Below are positions 12,328 through 22,876 of a stretch of 64,000 bases of DNA, piece after piece. The notes beneath the pieces were generated by a model that was not told the origin of the DNA, searched no databases, and saw only the letters and a list, made by a program, of their open reading frames with translations. Each line of letters opens with the position of its first letter. Position 1 is the first letter of the stretch. Location: positions 55,959 through 119,958 of the forward strand of contig JAQFVV010007258.1 of the NCBI GenBank assembly GCA_028023455.1, written 5' to 3'. A program made the translations under genes and the position numbers. Source of the DNA: Epiperipatus broadwayi. Lineage: Eukaryota; Onychophora; Udeonychophora; Euonychophora; Peripatidae.

Positions 12328-12760
12328 AGAAATAAAAACAGAAATATTCAAAAATGGATAACAGTACCATACATACAACATATTGGAAATAAAATTGGAA
12401 ATGTTTGTGCAGGTAAATTCAATATTGCATTTAGAAAATGCATTATTTTAAATAGATTAATAAATAAAGCTAAGAATAAAGTACATAAATTAGACCGATC
12501 TGATGTCATGGATGCAATGGAATGTGGACAAGCTGATTGTTCCTGCACATACAATGATAAAACAAAGACAAATTAAAGAACAAAAATGTCACAGCATCCA
12601 TTAATATATAGAAAGGCTGAAATTGATTTAACAAAGGTTTCAGTTTTTGACAACCATAAAAATAATATGGATATGGCTATAGTTAAGATAATGGGTGAAA
12701 AAAGAAAGAAAGAAATGGCAGAAAATAGCAGAAAAAAGAGTTTACAAAAATAACTTCATC
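12328..12760 (+). mobile_element. Penelope-like element fragment, RT end and GIY-YIG region (lineage B)
   Basis: An open stretch 12328-12576 encodes ITVPYIQHIGNKIGNV, then a basic spacer, then a Cys-rich ECGQADCSCTYNDKT block. That is the PLE layout in which the post-RT linker meets a Cys motif and a worn YIGQT-type GIY-YIG core. After a stop, a second stretch (about 12610-12752) reads AEIDLTKVSVFDNHKNN, the usual downstream part of the PLE endonuclease. It is clearly a different PLE lineage from the copies at 13.5-14.6 kb and 36.3-36.7 kb. Catalytic residues are largely lost and the 5' part is missing or unreadable. It is intronic and antisense to the receptor gene. Confidence 0.7.
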
Positions 12761-13441
12761 AATCTGCTGAAAATGTAAAAAGTTTTGAGAAGTAAAAAAT
12801 AAAGAATATTGTAATTAGCAGAAAATAATGGGAAACTGTCCTTTGGTGAGAATATAAAACCTGAAAAGTAATTCAACTACATCAGAAGTTATATCTTTGA
12901 TAAATAAATATGGTATAGAATCTTGGATGTGTGTTTTCAAAACAATACTTAATAAAAAATTAAAAAAATCATGCAAAAATTTACCCTGAAGACTTTAATT
13001 GATGACGATGGATGGATCATATACTACAGGGAAGAATTTTTTTCCAGGGAATGTCTGTATTGAGTAACATATTAACAATAATAAAATAACAGCATAGAAA
13101 AAACCTGGAGAGGAACTGAATTTCAATACTTAGAAAATCATATCTAAAGGTCAACCAAATGGTTAAAATTTAATTATATTATCATTACTTTACAAACCAT
13201 GATTCTCATCCGAATATTAAAGGGTAATAATATTAATTATAGGGTAATATGACTTTTTATTCACATAAGTGTTTCAATTTACAATACTAATTGAAAATTA
13301 CAAAAAATATTTGAATATTTTATTACAAATTATAATAAAGAGAGGTTATGGTATTTAAAATGTTATAAATTTAAAAACATTTTTGTATATATAAACATTA
13401 AATAAAAAAATAAACAATAAAAATAAATAAGTTATACTTAC

Positions 13442-13508
13442 ACATAAGACTATTAGTATTGGAATTATAAAAATATAATCACTAGCAGTTGGACTACGCA
13501 CCCAGCAT
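13442..13508 (-). CDS. Class B1 GPCR exon: second extracellular loop and TM5 start (67 bp)
   Basis: On the minus strand, ATTGTAG is the acceptor and GTAAGT the donor around 67 bp. The first base completes the GA carried over from the exon at 36906-36966, giving Glu, and the frame then reads CWVRSPTASDY and IFIIPILIVLC. The CW pair is the class B hallmark of extracellular loop 2: its Cys normally forms a disulfide with the Cys at the top of TM3, here GCR in the exon at 52282-52435. The exon ends in phase 0 and TM5 continues in the exon at 6678-6763. Only about 16 bases of intron separate the acceptor from a PLE hairpin at 13525, so the polypyrimidine and branch region appears to come from the transposon or the (AT)n run. 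Confidence 0.92.
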
Positions 13509-13697
13509 CTACAATATATATATATATTAGAAAATATAGTACTTAAAAGTTTATAAAAAATATATCTATAACCATCACTTAGAAGCGCCTTCAACTTTCT
13601 TTGTAGTTTTTATCAACTAATTCTTTTAAAATGTCAGCTTTCCCATAATTCCATGATGTCAATTTTTCCATAATTCTGTGAATTTAACGTTTGCTGC

Positions 13698-14001
13698 TTA
13701 CCTATTAATTAAATTTTGCTTGTATTTATATATTAACATCTCTTCTTTAACTTTTCTTTTATTGTTATTTCTTTCAGTTTCCAGTATTTTTACGTTACTA
13801 TAATTAAAATCAAAACTATATATACATGATTTATTATGGTCATAAAAGACAGAAACTGATAAATTATCATTATTTTTATAATTTTGTTTTGTATTTTGAA
13901 CCCTTTTTAATAATAACAAGTGCTCTTTTGCTCTTTTTTCCAATGTGCACCTCGATTCATCTATATTTCCACTGCCACACCTACATGTCCATTTGTAAAT
14001 G
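13698..14001 (-). pseudogene. PLE GIY-YIG endonuclease fragment, left arm
   Basis: Minus-strand open frame encoding WTCRCGSGNIDESRCTLEKR, then YDHNKSCIYSFDFNYSNVKI, LETERNNNKRKVKEEMLIYK and NLINR-stop. The CxC pair, the SRCTLEKR helix, the H...FDF...KILE block, the R-K-I/V-KE catalytic-Glu helix and the terminal INR are the PLE endonuclease order. The YIG tripeptide is mutated here (NIDE in place of YIGE), so this copy should be inactive. No stop interrupts the frame. Confidence 0.8.
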
Positions 14002-14112
14002 AATAAGTTATTAAATAATTCAAAAGATAAGACTTTATTAACAAATAAAAACTGAATCATTTACAAATGGATGTGTAGGTGTGGCAGTGGATATATATAT
14101 AGGTGAATCGAG

Positions 14113-14397
14113 GTGCATATGGATATATATATAGGTGAATCGAGGTGCACATTGGAAAAAAGAACAAAAAAGCACTTGTTATTATTAAAAAGGGTTCAAA
14201 ATACAAAACCAAATTATAAAAATAATGATAATTTATCATCTTCTGCCTTTTATGACCATAATAAATCATGTACATATGGTTTTGATTTTAATTATAGTAA
14301 TGTAAAAATACTGGAAACTGAAAGAAATAATAATAAAAGAAAAATTAAAGAAGCGATGTTAATATATAAATACAAGCGAAATTTAATTAATAGGTAA
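14113..14397 (+). pseudogene. PLE GIY-YIG endonuclease fragment, right arm
   Basis: The plus-strand sister of the left-arm fragment. It keeps the intact YIGESRCTLEKR core, YDHNKSCTYGFDFNYSNVKI, the catalytic helix KRKIKEAMLIYKYK and the terminal NLINR before the stop. Just upstream, a 32-bp segment is tandemly duplicated (starting at 14089 and 14121), which shifts the frame relative to the CRCGSG linker. The reverse transcriptase is absent, so this is a 5'-truncated copy. Confidence 0.82.
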
Positions 14398-14572
14398 GCA
14401 GCAAACGTTAAGATCACAAAATTATGGGAAAGTTGACATCATGGAATTATGAGAAAACTGACATTTTAAAAGTATTAGATGATAAAAACTACAAAGATAG
14501 TTGAAAGCGCTTCTAAGTGATGGTTATAGATATATTTTTATAAACTTTTAAGTACAGTATTTTCTAATATTT

Positions 14573-16603
14573 ATTTATAAATTTATGTGTATTATTTTGA
14601 AGAAATACAGATATCGATTTACTAGACTGTTTTGGATCGTAGTTGTTAGGGTAGGATGGTTTTTATACAAAGAAATATATATATACGTATGTGTACATGT
14701 GTATAAAACAATGTACAATCCATATAATTGTGTATATATATAAATCATCATATTTAATATAATGATATTGTTGCTATAGATGTTTAATATTCTCAGGAGC
14801 ATATAACAATGGGATATAAAATGCTATTAAGAATGGCAAAGCCACCATAAAGCAATAATATAATATTTTTTTATGCAATGAGTAATATGGCATATAGTTT
14901 AGAGTTAATACTAGAAGCATTATCTGATTCTTCTGTGTATGATATATATATATATATAATAGTACTTTGGCTGTATTGGCTAAATAAATATTTTATAATG
15001 TGTTAAAATATTTATTATATTATATTAAATAAGTTTTTTCTTGATGTTAAATTATAAAGTTTTATCTAAAACTTATGAGGTGCCTATTTATGATACTGTA
15101 TTGTACAGCCCCTCCATGAGAGAGAGAGAGAGAGAGTCGCGCGTGTGTGTGTATGGCTTTTTCATTTTCAGCCCTTCCAAGTTAAGTTACCAGGTACCTA
15201 TTCGTATTTTGCTTATTCACATGTTCATTATCCACTGGACATAGAATTTAATATAATGCGTGTTTTGGATAATGCACCTAGAATTTAATATAATGCGTGT
15301 TTTGGTATTGTTACAACGTCTTAAGTCATATCTGTCTGTAAAATATATGACTAGAACTGCTGCAACCTAAATGTAAAATACATTGTAAGCATCGAGATAT
15401 TTATTTCCTCGTCCAATCATAGGTGTTAGTAATATTATAGTCGTGTTACTGTTTTGCATAATATTTTTGCTATCTTTGTAACTCTATAAAAATGTCTCCA
15501 TACTGATTTTCAAACCTAGTTTTGCTGTGTGAAGTATATAATAACTTATTGGTGACCTAAATTGGCATATAGATATATTGTTTTATTCTACATGTATATT
15601 ATTCAAAGAAGACCAGATTAGATAAAAATGAGAACTTTTGGGTGATAATAAATGCTTGTATTATAAATTCTTTAGAAATGTTTTATGGAAAGAGATATTT
15701 ATGTGTATATTTTATTAATATATTTTTAGTCTGATTTACTAAATTTAAAAATGATTCTTATTGTATATAAATATTTTATTGTATAAGTATTATCTCATAC
15801 AGTAAAAAGTATATATTTTTATTAATTAAATACGTTTCTGTTTCGTTGCCATTATTACATCATCACCTTCGTTACTCAGAAAATCTTATTCAATAAAATT
15901 TTATTATTAGTTATTTTAGAAAAGTACATTTCAAATGTCATATAGAATTTATTTATTTACTTTGCTTATTGTTCATTTTACTTGCATTATAAGAAGATAA
16001 ATATTATGCTTATTTGTTTTATTTCAAATGCATTTGTAAGGTAGTTGGTAGTATAAAATATACCTTTCCTACCTGCTGCATTATCCCATCTGAGTACTTA
16101 CTGAAAATTATATCAGAAGATATAAAATTTTAAAAATGTTTATAAGTGGTAGAAATGAAATAGTTATGTTTAAATAACTTTAGAAATGTCTTTATCTGCT
16201 AGCCATATACTTCATTAGTGTGTATTTATATTTTTTGCTTACTTAAAATACAAATGTTTGATAACAAAGATAAGCAAAAAATATAAAATGTTTAAAGTGT
16301 AATTTGAATAAATGGCACATTTGATAGATTTAAAGTATATTATCTTTATTACTTTTCTTGTTCAAATTGCATTTTTATTTTGGGCTCTGAGATACAGACA
16401 TTTTAGAACCTGATATGAGATTTTAAACATTAATAGAAGAACCTAAATTTTAAGTTTTAAATAAAAATAAAACTGAAATCAGATTCAAATTGCTATAAGA
16501 ATCTGATATTTTAGTTATTATAATTATTTATTATGTTGTCTATAAGAGGACATGCCTGTGTGATGTGTCCTTTGTTTTGTGGTCCGGCACCTATTGTAAT
16601 CTT

Positions 16604-16605
<2 letters not shown>
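14573..16605. other. Receptor intron, microsatellites only
   Basis: AT-rich intron. It holds a (GA)n/(GT)n run at about 15118-15152 and a direct repeat of GAATTTAATATAATGCGTGT at about 15244 and 15282. On the minus strand, 15832-15868 has a GATGATG...CGAAAC string, discussed under findings. No gene recognised. Confidence 0.5.

Positions 16606-16688
<83 letters not shown>
16606..16688. repeat. (AT)n microsatellite, about 41 units
   Basis: Uninterrupted AT alternation of about 82 bp. The two open frames called across it (poly-Ile-Tyr) are artefacts of the repeat. Confidence 0.97.
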
Positions 16689-16692
<4 letters not shown>

Positions 16693-16890
16693 TTGTTTGG
16701 GTTGCACAGGCCATTAACTAGTTTAGCTAATGAAATATTATAAAAATGGTGATAGGGATATTGTAAACATTGATGTACAGCAAAATTAAAAGTTCTACAG
16801 ATAAAAAACAGGTAAAAATAATAAAAATCAAAAACTATTTGTGTTAATTGGCTTTTTAAAAAATTATTCCAAATAGAAGTTATTTTATAT

Positions 16891-19119
16891 ATATTGTAAC
16901 GATCCGGAGAATAGCACTTAACGTAAACTGCACTATGGGGCGCCATCTAGGCATTTGAACCTAGAAAAATTTATAAAGTAGTCAGATACGTAAGTCAAAA
17001 AAAAAATTTTTTTTTTTTCCTTTAAATTTTGATTCCGGTCGTTAGCCCATGTCACTAGCTCAGGGAGTAGCAGAGATTTAATAATATCATATCTTATCTA
17101 ATTAGATTTCAACATTAAAAAATAAATAAAATAAGCCACTGCCAGTAATTAGCATACAACATTTATTTATGCACATATATATAAGATTTAAAATTATTTT
17201 AGTATTAGTTTTACATTTTAACATTTAACATTATTTTTAACTTTGATTTTTGACTTTAATTTACATTTAATTACTATTATATTCTAATTTTACATTTTAA
17301 TTAAGTTCGCACAGATAAATTTATGAAAGCTTGTTTATAATGTTGAATATAGATCGGTTACATAGATTTCACGGTTAAAAACATTTCAAAGTAAACATAA
17401 ACGATCAAAATACAAAATTATTGATTACTGACAATTGCGGAGGGAAATTTATACGTAACCCAATAGTATTCACCATAAGATACTTGCATTGTCACCAATA
17501 ACTTAAAAGACATCCGAATAAATACATTTTAGATACTCACCGTAAGGTATCATTATTTATCGAATGTCTATATATTTTGATCAAATATGGAAACGCAAAA
17601 CATAGTTAACCAATAAACAATCCATGCAAGCGTCTATAAACAACTTAAATTTAATGCATTTTTATTTAGGATCGAGTATGAATAGACCACATAAATTTGC
17701 TTTTGAAAATAAACATTCTATTCCTATTTAACCTTAGGCTAAAATTCGTAGTCAAACTGGCATCAATTCATCTGATATATCGATGTATTCAATGTAATAA
17801 AATACGGCAGCACAAAAGGTTAAAAGAAGAAATTGCCTCTTATGAGATAGGAATATTACATCTATCTGCAAAGAAGAGCAATAAAACAAAAAACTCCATA
17901 GAAAGGAACTGCGGTATCCGACTTATAATTCCTTCCATAGGCAAACGGAAGTGTGCGGCGTATGAAGCGATTCTGCCCGTAGCGAATCAATATTACATCT
18001 ACTAATCACACCAATATATCCAATCCATTGACCCAATTTAACCACGAAACAAATAACCTAAGATTATCCTCCCCTAATATAACTTTACAAATCTATACAG
18101 CCATTTACGCCCGACTTAAGTTTAACATTTATATAATTTAACTTAACGGAAAACAGAAATCATAATAAAACTTAAAGAACAAAATTAAATAAATGGAAAT
18201 GATTTTAAATAAATAAATAAAAAGTACATCAAATAACATTATTAATAAATTAAGTTGGTCAGATAGGATAATATTGCAATCATTTAAATATGGAAAATTT
18301 TAATTTAATGTTCATTATTTATAAAGTTCTTACGGTTTAAAACAGTTCCTCTTTATCCGTTGCTTGCCATGAACGTGAATTCCCATGCCGTCCTAAAATT
18401 GGTATTCTGTTGGCCGATTTATTTATCCATCCGGAGGTTTTTTGCTTTAACTGGTCCTCAATGTAGAAGAACGATAGTTCATTTCTTTTTCTTTCTTAGC
18501 AAAGCTGAAAGGATTGAATCGTGCGTCTTTTTTTCAATCCCTTCTCCTTCACTTCCGCACTAACACATATCTCTCACATCGTAATAATCATTCTAGTCAC
18601 TCATTAATAATTTCCAAACTTGTCCTTTTTATATTAATGTGAATGATTGAATTTACCTTACGTCACCGATGCGATGGTCCTTTCGCTGCGGTCTGATTCC
18701 ATAGGGATTTCTTCTTATTTGCTAACAGTTTCTATTGTTTTCCTTTCTGACTGATGTTTTTACATTTAAATGCCCAAGGCTGGTTTACATTTGACTAATT
18801 AAATTTAACATTTCCATTTCTGATTAATTAACCTGTTTTCCAAATCAAAGATATATTTAAAGATAAATTTAAAGATATAATTTTATCTCCAAATCTTTTT
18901 AAGTTTTTGTTTTTAAAATACCTTTTCTATTTTTAATAGCTTTATTTTAATAATTTTTTATATCTGTGCGATTTAATATATACGAGTTTAAGATGATATT
19001 TAATTTCAATTTTTAATTCTAAAAGAAAATTTTTAAATGCTAACTTTTTAATTTACTTTCATGTTTAATAAATAAAATAAAAAAAACAATGTAACGAACG
19101 TCTGTGTTCGTTACAATAT
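16891..19119. mobile_element. Probable solo LTR (about 2.2 kb) with ATAT duplication
   Basis: The segment 16895-19115 starts TGTAACG and ends CGTTACA, a 7-bp inverted terminal repeat of the TG...CA kind typical of LTRs. It is flanked on both sides by ATAT (16891-16894 and 19116-19119), matching the 4-5 bp duplication of Gypsy-class integration. Base composition is visibly more GC-rich than the surrounding intron. Near the right end it carries AATAAATAAAATAAA and then a near-palindromic AACGAACGTCTGTGTTCGTT terminus. No gag or pol is present; the 102-codon frame at 17697-18005 has no recognisable domain. A solo LTR from recombination is the simplest reading. A non-autonomous TIR element is the alternative, because 2.2 kb is long for an LTR. 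The AT-rich flank also makes the 4-bp duplication weak evidence. Confidence 0.6.
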
Positions 19120-20874
19120 CATCACATTTATTAATACAATATGGCCTTTTAAAGATCTCAATGGTTTCTCTGATCTTTCATTGTTAGAGAGTTACACATT
19201 TGGATAGGATTCTGATGTTAGAGAAATTAGTTCAAATTTTTTCTGTAGTAATACCTTTTTTTATTAGTGCAGTTAACCATTGAGATACTTATTGTCTGTA
19301 AGAAGAAATAAATCATATAAGTAATATTTGTTTAGCTAATAATTATAATAATAAAACTAACTATGTGCCAGATTATATCAACAAATATGAAGATATATGT
19401 AAAATACCTTCTACTTGTAAGATTAAAAAAATAAACCATCAATTTAAATTGTTTTTGATTTTTTTATTTCTACCTGTTTTATATTGGTAGAACTTTCAAT
19501 CTCTTTTATGCCAATGTTTAAAGTGCCACTATGACTATTTTTATGATATATATTATTTAGTTAATGGCCAGTGTGATCCAATCAAAACGTTGGTATATTA
19601 TATTTAGTACAATAAATTATACTCTGATGAACAAGATAATGTTATTTATATATGTAACCCATGAAATTCTTCGTTTTAACATATATATATATATATAGAG
19701 AGAGAGGGGAAGGGCGATAGATAGAATGATAGTTAGATAAAAAGGTGAAACAATAACCCATTGCAGATAAGAAGACTCTCCTATAGCGCTTTGTAAAAAA
19801 ATAGTGAAAAAGATTTTAGTTACTAAGTTATAAAAACGCTAGGAAATAAGGAATTGGATAAGTTTTCTATCCTTGTTTTACTTTCTAGCTAAAACTGAGT
19901 TTTATTTACTTATCAATATAAAGTTATCTAATTTAACTACCTAAAATAAAAATAATATTTCTGAAAAAAAAAAGTTTAAGGCCTTCTCAATCTGGAATCA
20001 ATCTAAAATTATAGAAAATAAGGTCGTTATATAAATATGTAAAAATAATAATTTTTTTTTTTTTTTTTTTGCTATCCAATAATACAGTATTTCGCAAATG
20101 CTGATTATAATTAATTTTTACTAAATCACATTTGAATATAATGTTTAAATTAAATGAAATTACAGCACATATTATATTTATAAAATAAATAGTTCAACTA
20201 AAATAAATCTTTAAAAACTTAATAGAGTACTCAGACAAACTTTTGGTATTGATCTTAAATGAATTGAGGTAGACTTGCATCTTAAAGACAGCGAAACGTT
20301 AATCTTATTTAATAAATTTTTATTTATTAATTTAGGATAGAGAATTTAATCTTAGTACTAATATTTTTTTCTTTCAAAGTAAAATAAATGTCATATTAGA
20401 GAATAATGTAATTAATTCTATCATTTTTCTTAGTATATACAATAATCAATCTGGTGTAAAATAAATAAAAATCACATAGTTAGCAATAATAATAGTTAAC
20501 ATAATTAATTAAATATTTAAATATAGAGAAACTAAAAAAAACATTCCAAATTGACAATAATAAAACACTTCATTAATACTAGTGAAAACTAAGCCTGTCT
20601 TATGTATAAAATTCCTATTTTCTCTGTTGCTTGATTGGTGAATGTATAAATGTTTGTCCAAAGTCATATGTGAAATTCATGAGACTGATTATGAGATGTA
20701 TTTTTCAATGAAAAAAATTATTTGTTCTGCTATTAATCCATAATAACGCTGTCAAATTGATGCTACTTCATAATTCAGAATTAAGGTGCTCTGTGCTTTT
20801 ATGGCCTATCAATTCCTAATATAGTTCAGATGAATGACATATTCAGCAATGTTTAGTAAAAAAAACATATTTAC
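19120..20874. other. Receptor intron, no gene seen
   Basis: AT-rich intron with a (TA)n/(GA)n run at about 19680-19705 and a poly(T) tract at about 20051. GCGAAACGTT at 20291-20300 belongs to the motif class discussed under findings. Confidence 0.5.
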
Positions 20875-21433
20875 ATTAAATCTTTAATTACATTCAAATA
20901 TCAGCCTTTCAAGCTAATTGTGCATGAGCTTTTTGCGAGTGTTAATAATAAATGAATACTTTCCTTTCCAATACAAGATATAGTATTTATGCTGGAATAA
21001 AATGAATCCACTTATTCCTACAACTCAAATGCATATATATGAGCAAATCTAAAGTACTGGCAAGGAAAGCGTGAGGATAGACTACTCACTTTAAATTACT
21101 ACTTACGATATCTGAATGAATGATGTCAGTGAAATTGTCTAGAGAATACTCTTCAGACATTGTAAGTAGTAATTTAAAGTGAGTCATATATCCTCATGCT
21201 TTCCTTGCCAGTACTTCAGATTTCCTCATATATAAGCATTTGAGTTGTAGGAATAAGTGGATTCATTTTATTCCTGCATAAATACTATATCTTGTATTGG
21301 AAAGGAAAGTATTCATTTATTATTAATAATCGCAAAAAGTGCATGCACAATTAGCTTGAAAGGCTGCTATTTAAATGTAATACAATTGTAAACGTAGCGC
21401 TATATAAAAAATAAATGCTTATTAAATCTTTAA
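20875..21433. mobile_element. Hairpin insertion with 13-bp direct repeats
   Basis: Inverted arms of about 225 bp (about 20890-21109 and 21159-21382) around a roughly 50-bp loop. The whole is bounded by a perfect 13-bp direct repeat ATTAAATCTTTAA at 20875-20887 and 21421-21433. Only the right arm carries a distal tail, GTAGCGCTATATAAAAAATA followed by AATGCTT, which resembles the GCGCTTTATAAAAATAAATA end of the hairpin at 3.9-4.5 kb. That asymmetry suggests insertion was primed at the right end and that the left arm is a snap-back copy lacking the tail. Non-coding. Confidence 0.75.
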
Positions 21434-22721
21434 AAAAAATTGTTAAAGCAATCATTTAAGAAACAAATTATGAAGTTGTCAAAAAATTGAAAAAATATTT
21501 TTTATTTCAAAGAACACTTCAGTGAATATATAGTTACACCATAATGCTGTCAAATATAACAGGTGTATTTAAAAATTTTAATTTATCTTTATGAAAAAGG
21601 TTTCATAGTCTTTAAATCTTCTAATATAAAGATAATAAAGCAGTTGTCTCTTCAATTGATTGCTTTGGGATCATCTGCAATAAAAAGTGGGCTGTTAAAC
21701 ATTATTGAATAAATTTGCATTAATGGTGCACAAAATGCAAGCTTAATAGTATGAAATATTAATGAAGTTAATTGTTTAGACATCTTTAAATATAATGTGA
21801 AGTTTTTGTATTGCTCTAATATTACAGGTTTTCAAGTTGTAGATTCTTTTGTAAGAATTAACATAAGTCATTTATTGAAATTTTTTATAGTCAATGTCTA
21901 GATATCTTTTCTTTCAATAGTAATTGTTTTTATCTAAACAACTCTATTTCAAAATTAATTCTATATGTAGTTTCAACCATTGGATTTGTTTGTTTTTAAT
22001 AATTTGATAAAGATATTTAGAATTGTTAAATTGAAACTCATTAACAATAATCATTTGAATATTAGTTTTTTTACCACTTATATTTAATTCTATTTCTTTT
22101 TTTGACAGCATATAACAATATTTGTTGTAATACAGAAGCCTTGTTAATTGAAAACAAATATATATTCAAGAAAATCAATATGGGATTCAGAAAAATAGTT
22201 TTAAAAACTTTGGTAGAGGTAGAATCCTACTACTATATTCTTGCTAATGTTAATTTTATTAGTATCAGTATACAACCCAATCATCTAAATTGTACAAATG
22301 TTTTTTTAGAATTTTACAGAATTTTTTTTCTATGGCATAATGTTCCATAGTATAAACCAGTTAAAAATCTTTTTCAAATGAAATGCATTATTATAATTTC
22401 ATAAATTCAATTCAGAATAACAATTTATGTCCATTAACATTTTGTATAGCATAGCCAAATACTTAGATGTGTTCCACTAAGCTGCATGCATTTTTCATGC
22501 ATCTTTCTCACTATTCCAATTGTCATTATCACAATTTATAAATTGTATATACCACATTTCCAAAAAGTTACTTTTTGTTTTTCTTAATTATGAGTATCAT
22601 TATTGAATTCATTTTGTTATCCTTAACATTGGAAACAATTTTTATTCCTTTAACTATTTTTTTAAATATCAATTTAATTATAATATTTTACAAAAACACT
22701 AAAAATTTTGATCAATATGAA
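21434..22721. other. Receptor intron, no gene recognised
   Basis: AT-rich. The 82-codon plus-strand frame at 22102-22350 follows a good acceptor-like TTTTTTTGACAG but shows no family resemblance, so it is not called as a gene. Confidence 0.45.
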
Positions 22722-22876
22722 TGATATAATGTAATGTACTGTAGCTTCTTTTTAAACAAAGTCAAGAATCTCTCAGCAATTATGCCCAGAGAAACCTGTT
22801 AGCTACTTCATTTTATGTTCTCCAGTCTATGTTTTTCCATATTCTGCTCCATCCCATTTCCACAACATAATCTTTG
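22722..22876 (-). mobile_element. Short 5'-truncated copy of the adjacent LINE's 3' end
   Basis: About 155 bp that repeats the last part of the LINE at 22877-24235: the CAGAGAAACCTGTTAG, GCTCCATCCCATTTCCACAA and ATAATCTTTGTC blocks occur in both in the same order. It ends in the same TGATATGATGTGATG-like tail. It begins exactly where the neighbour's tail ends, giving a head-to-tail junction of two 3' ends. Confidence 0.75.

Larger units (their letters stand above)
13525..14572. mobile_element. Penelope-like element inverted dimer (hairpin)
   Basis: Two arms, about 13525-14001 and 14057-14572, are inverted copies of one PLE 3' region. They meet head to head around a 55-bp spacer (14002-14056), with both 3' ends facing outward. 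Each arm holds a GIY-YIG endonuclease fragment, then a 3' UTR with shared blocks such as the GCGCTTC/TAAGTGATGG segment, ending near ATATTAGAAAATA. PLEs are known for partial, tandem and inverted copies. I see no clear target-site duplication: the left end dissolves into (TA)n next to the receptor exon. Confidence 0.85.

Noticed and set aside
16511-16721. Two overlapping frames across the (AT)n run
   Set aside because: Artefacts of the dinucleotide repeat.
17697-18005. 102-codon frame inside the putative solo LTR
   Set aside because: No gag-, pol- or host-like motif; LTRs can hold chance frames.
22102-22350. Plus-strand exon after TTTTTTTGACAG
   Set aside because: Good acceptor-like site, but the protein shows no family resemblance and there is no partner exon or supported donor.
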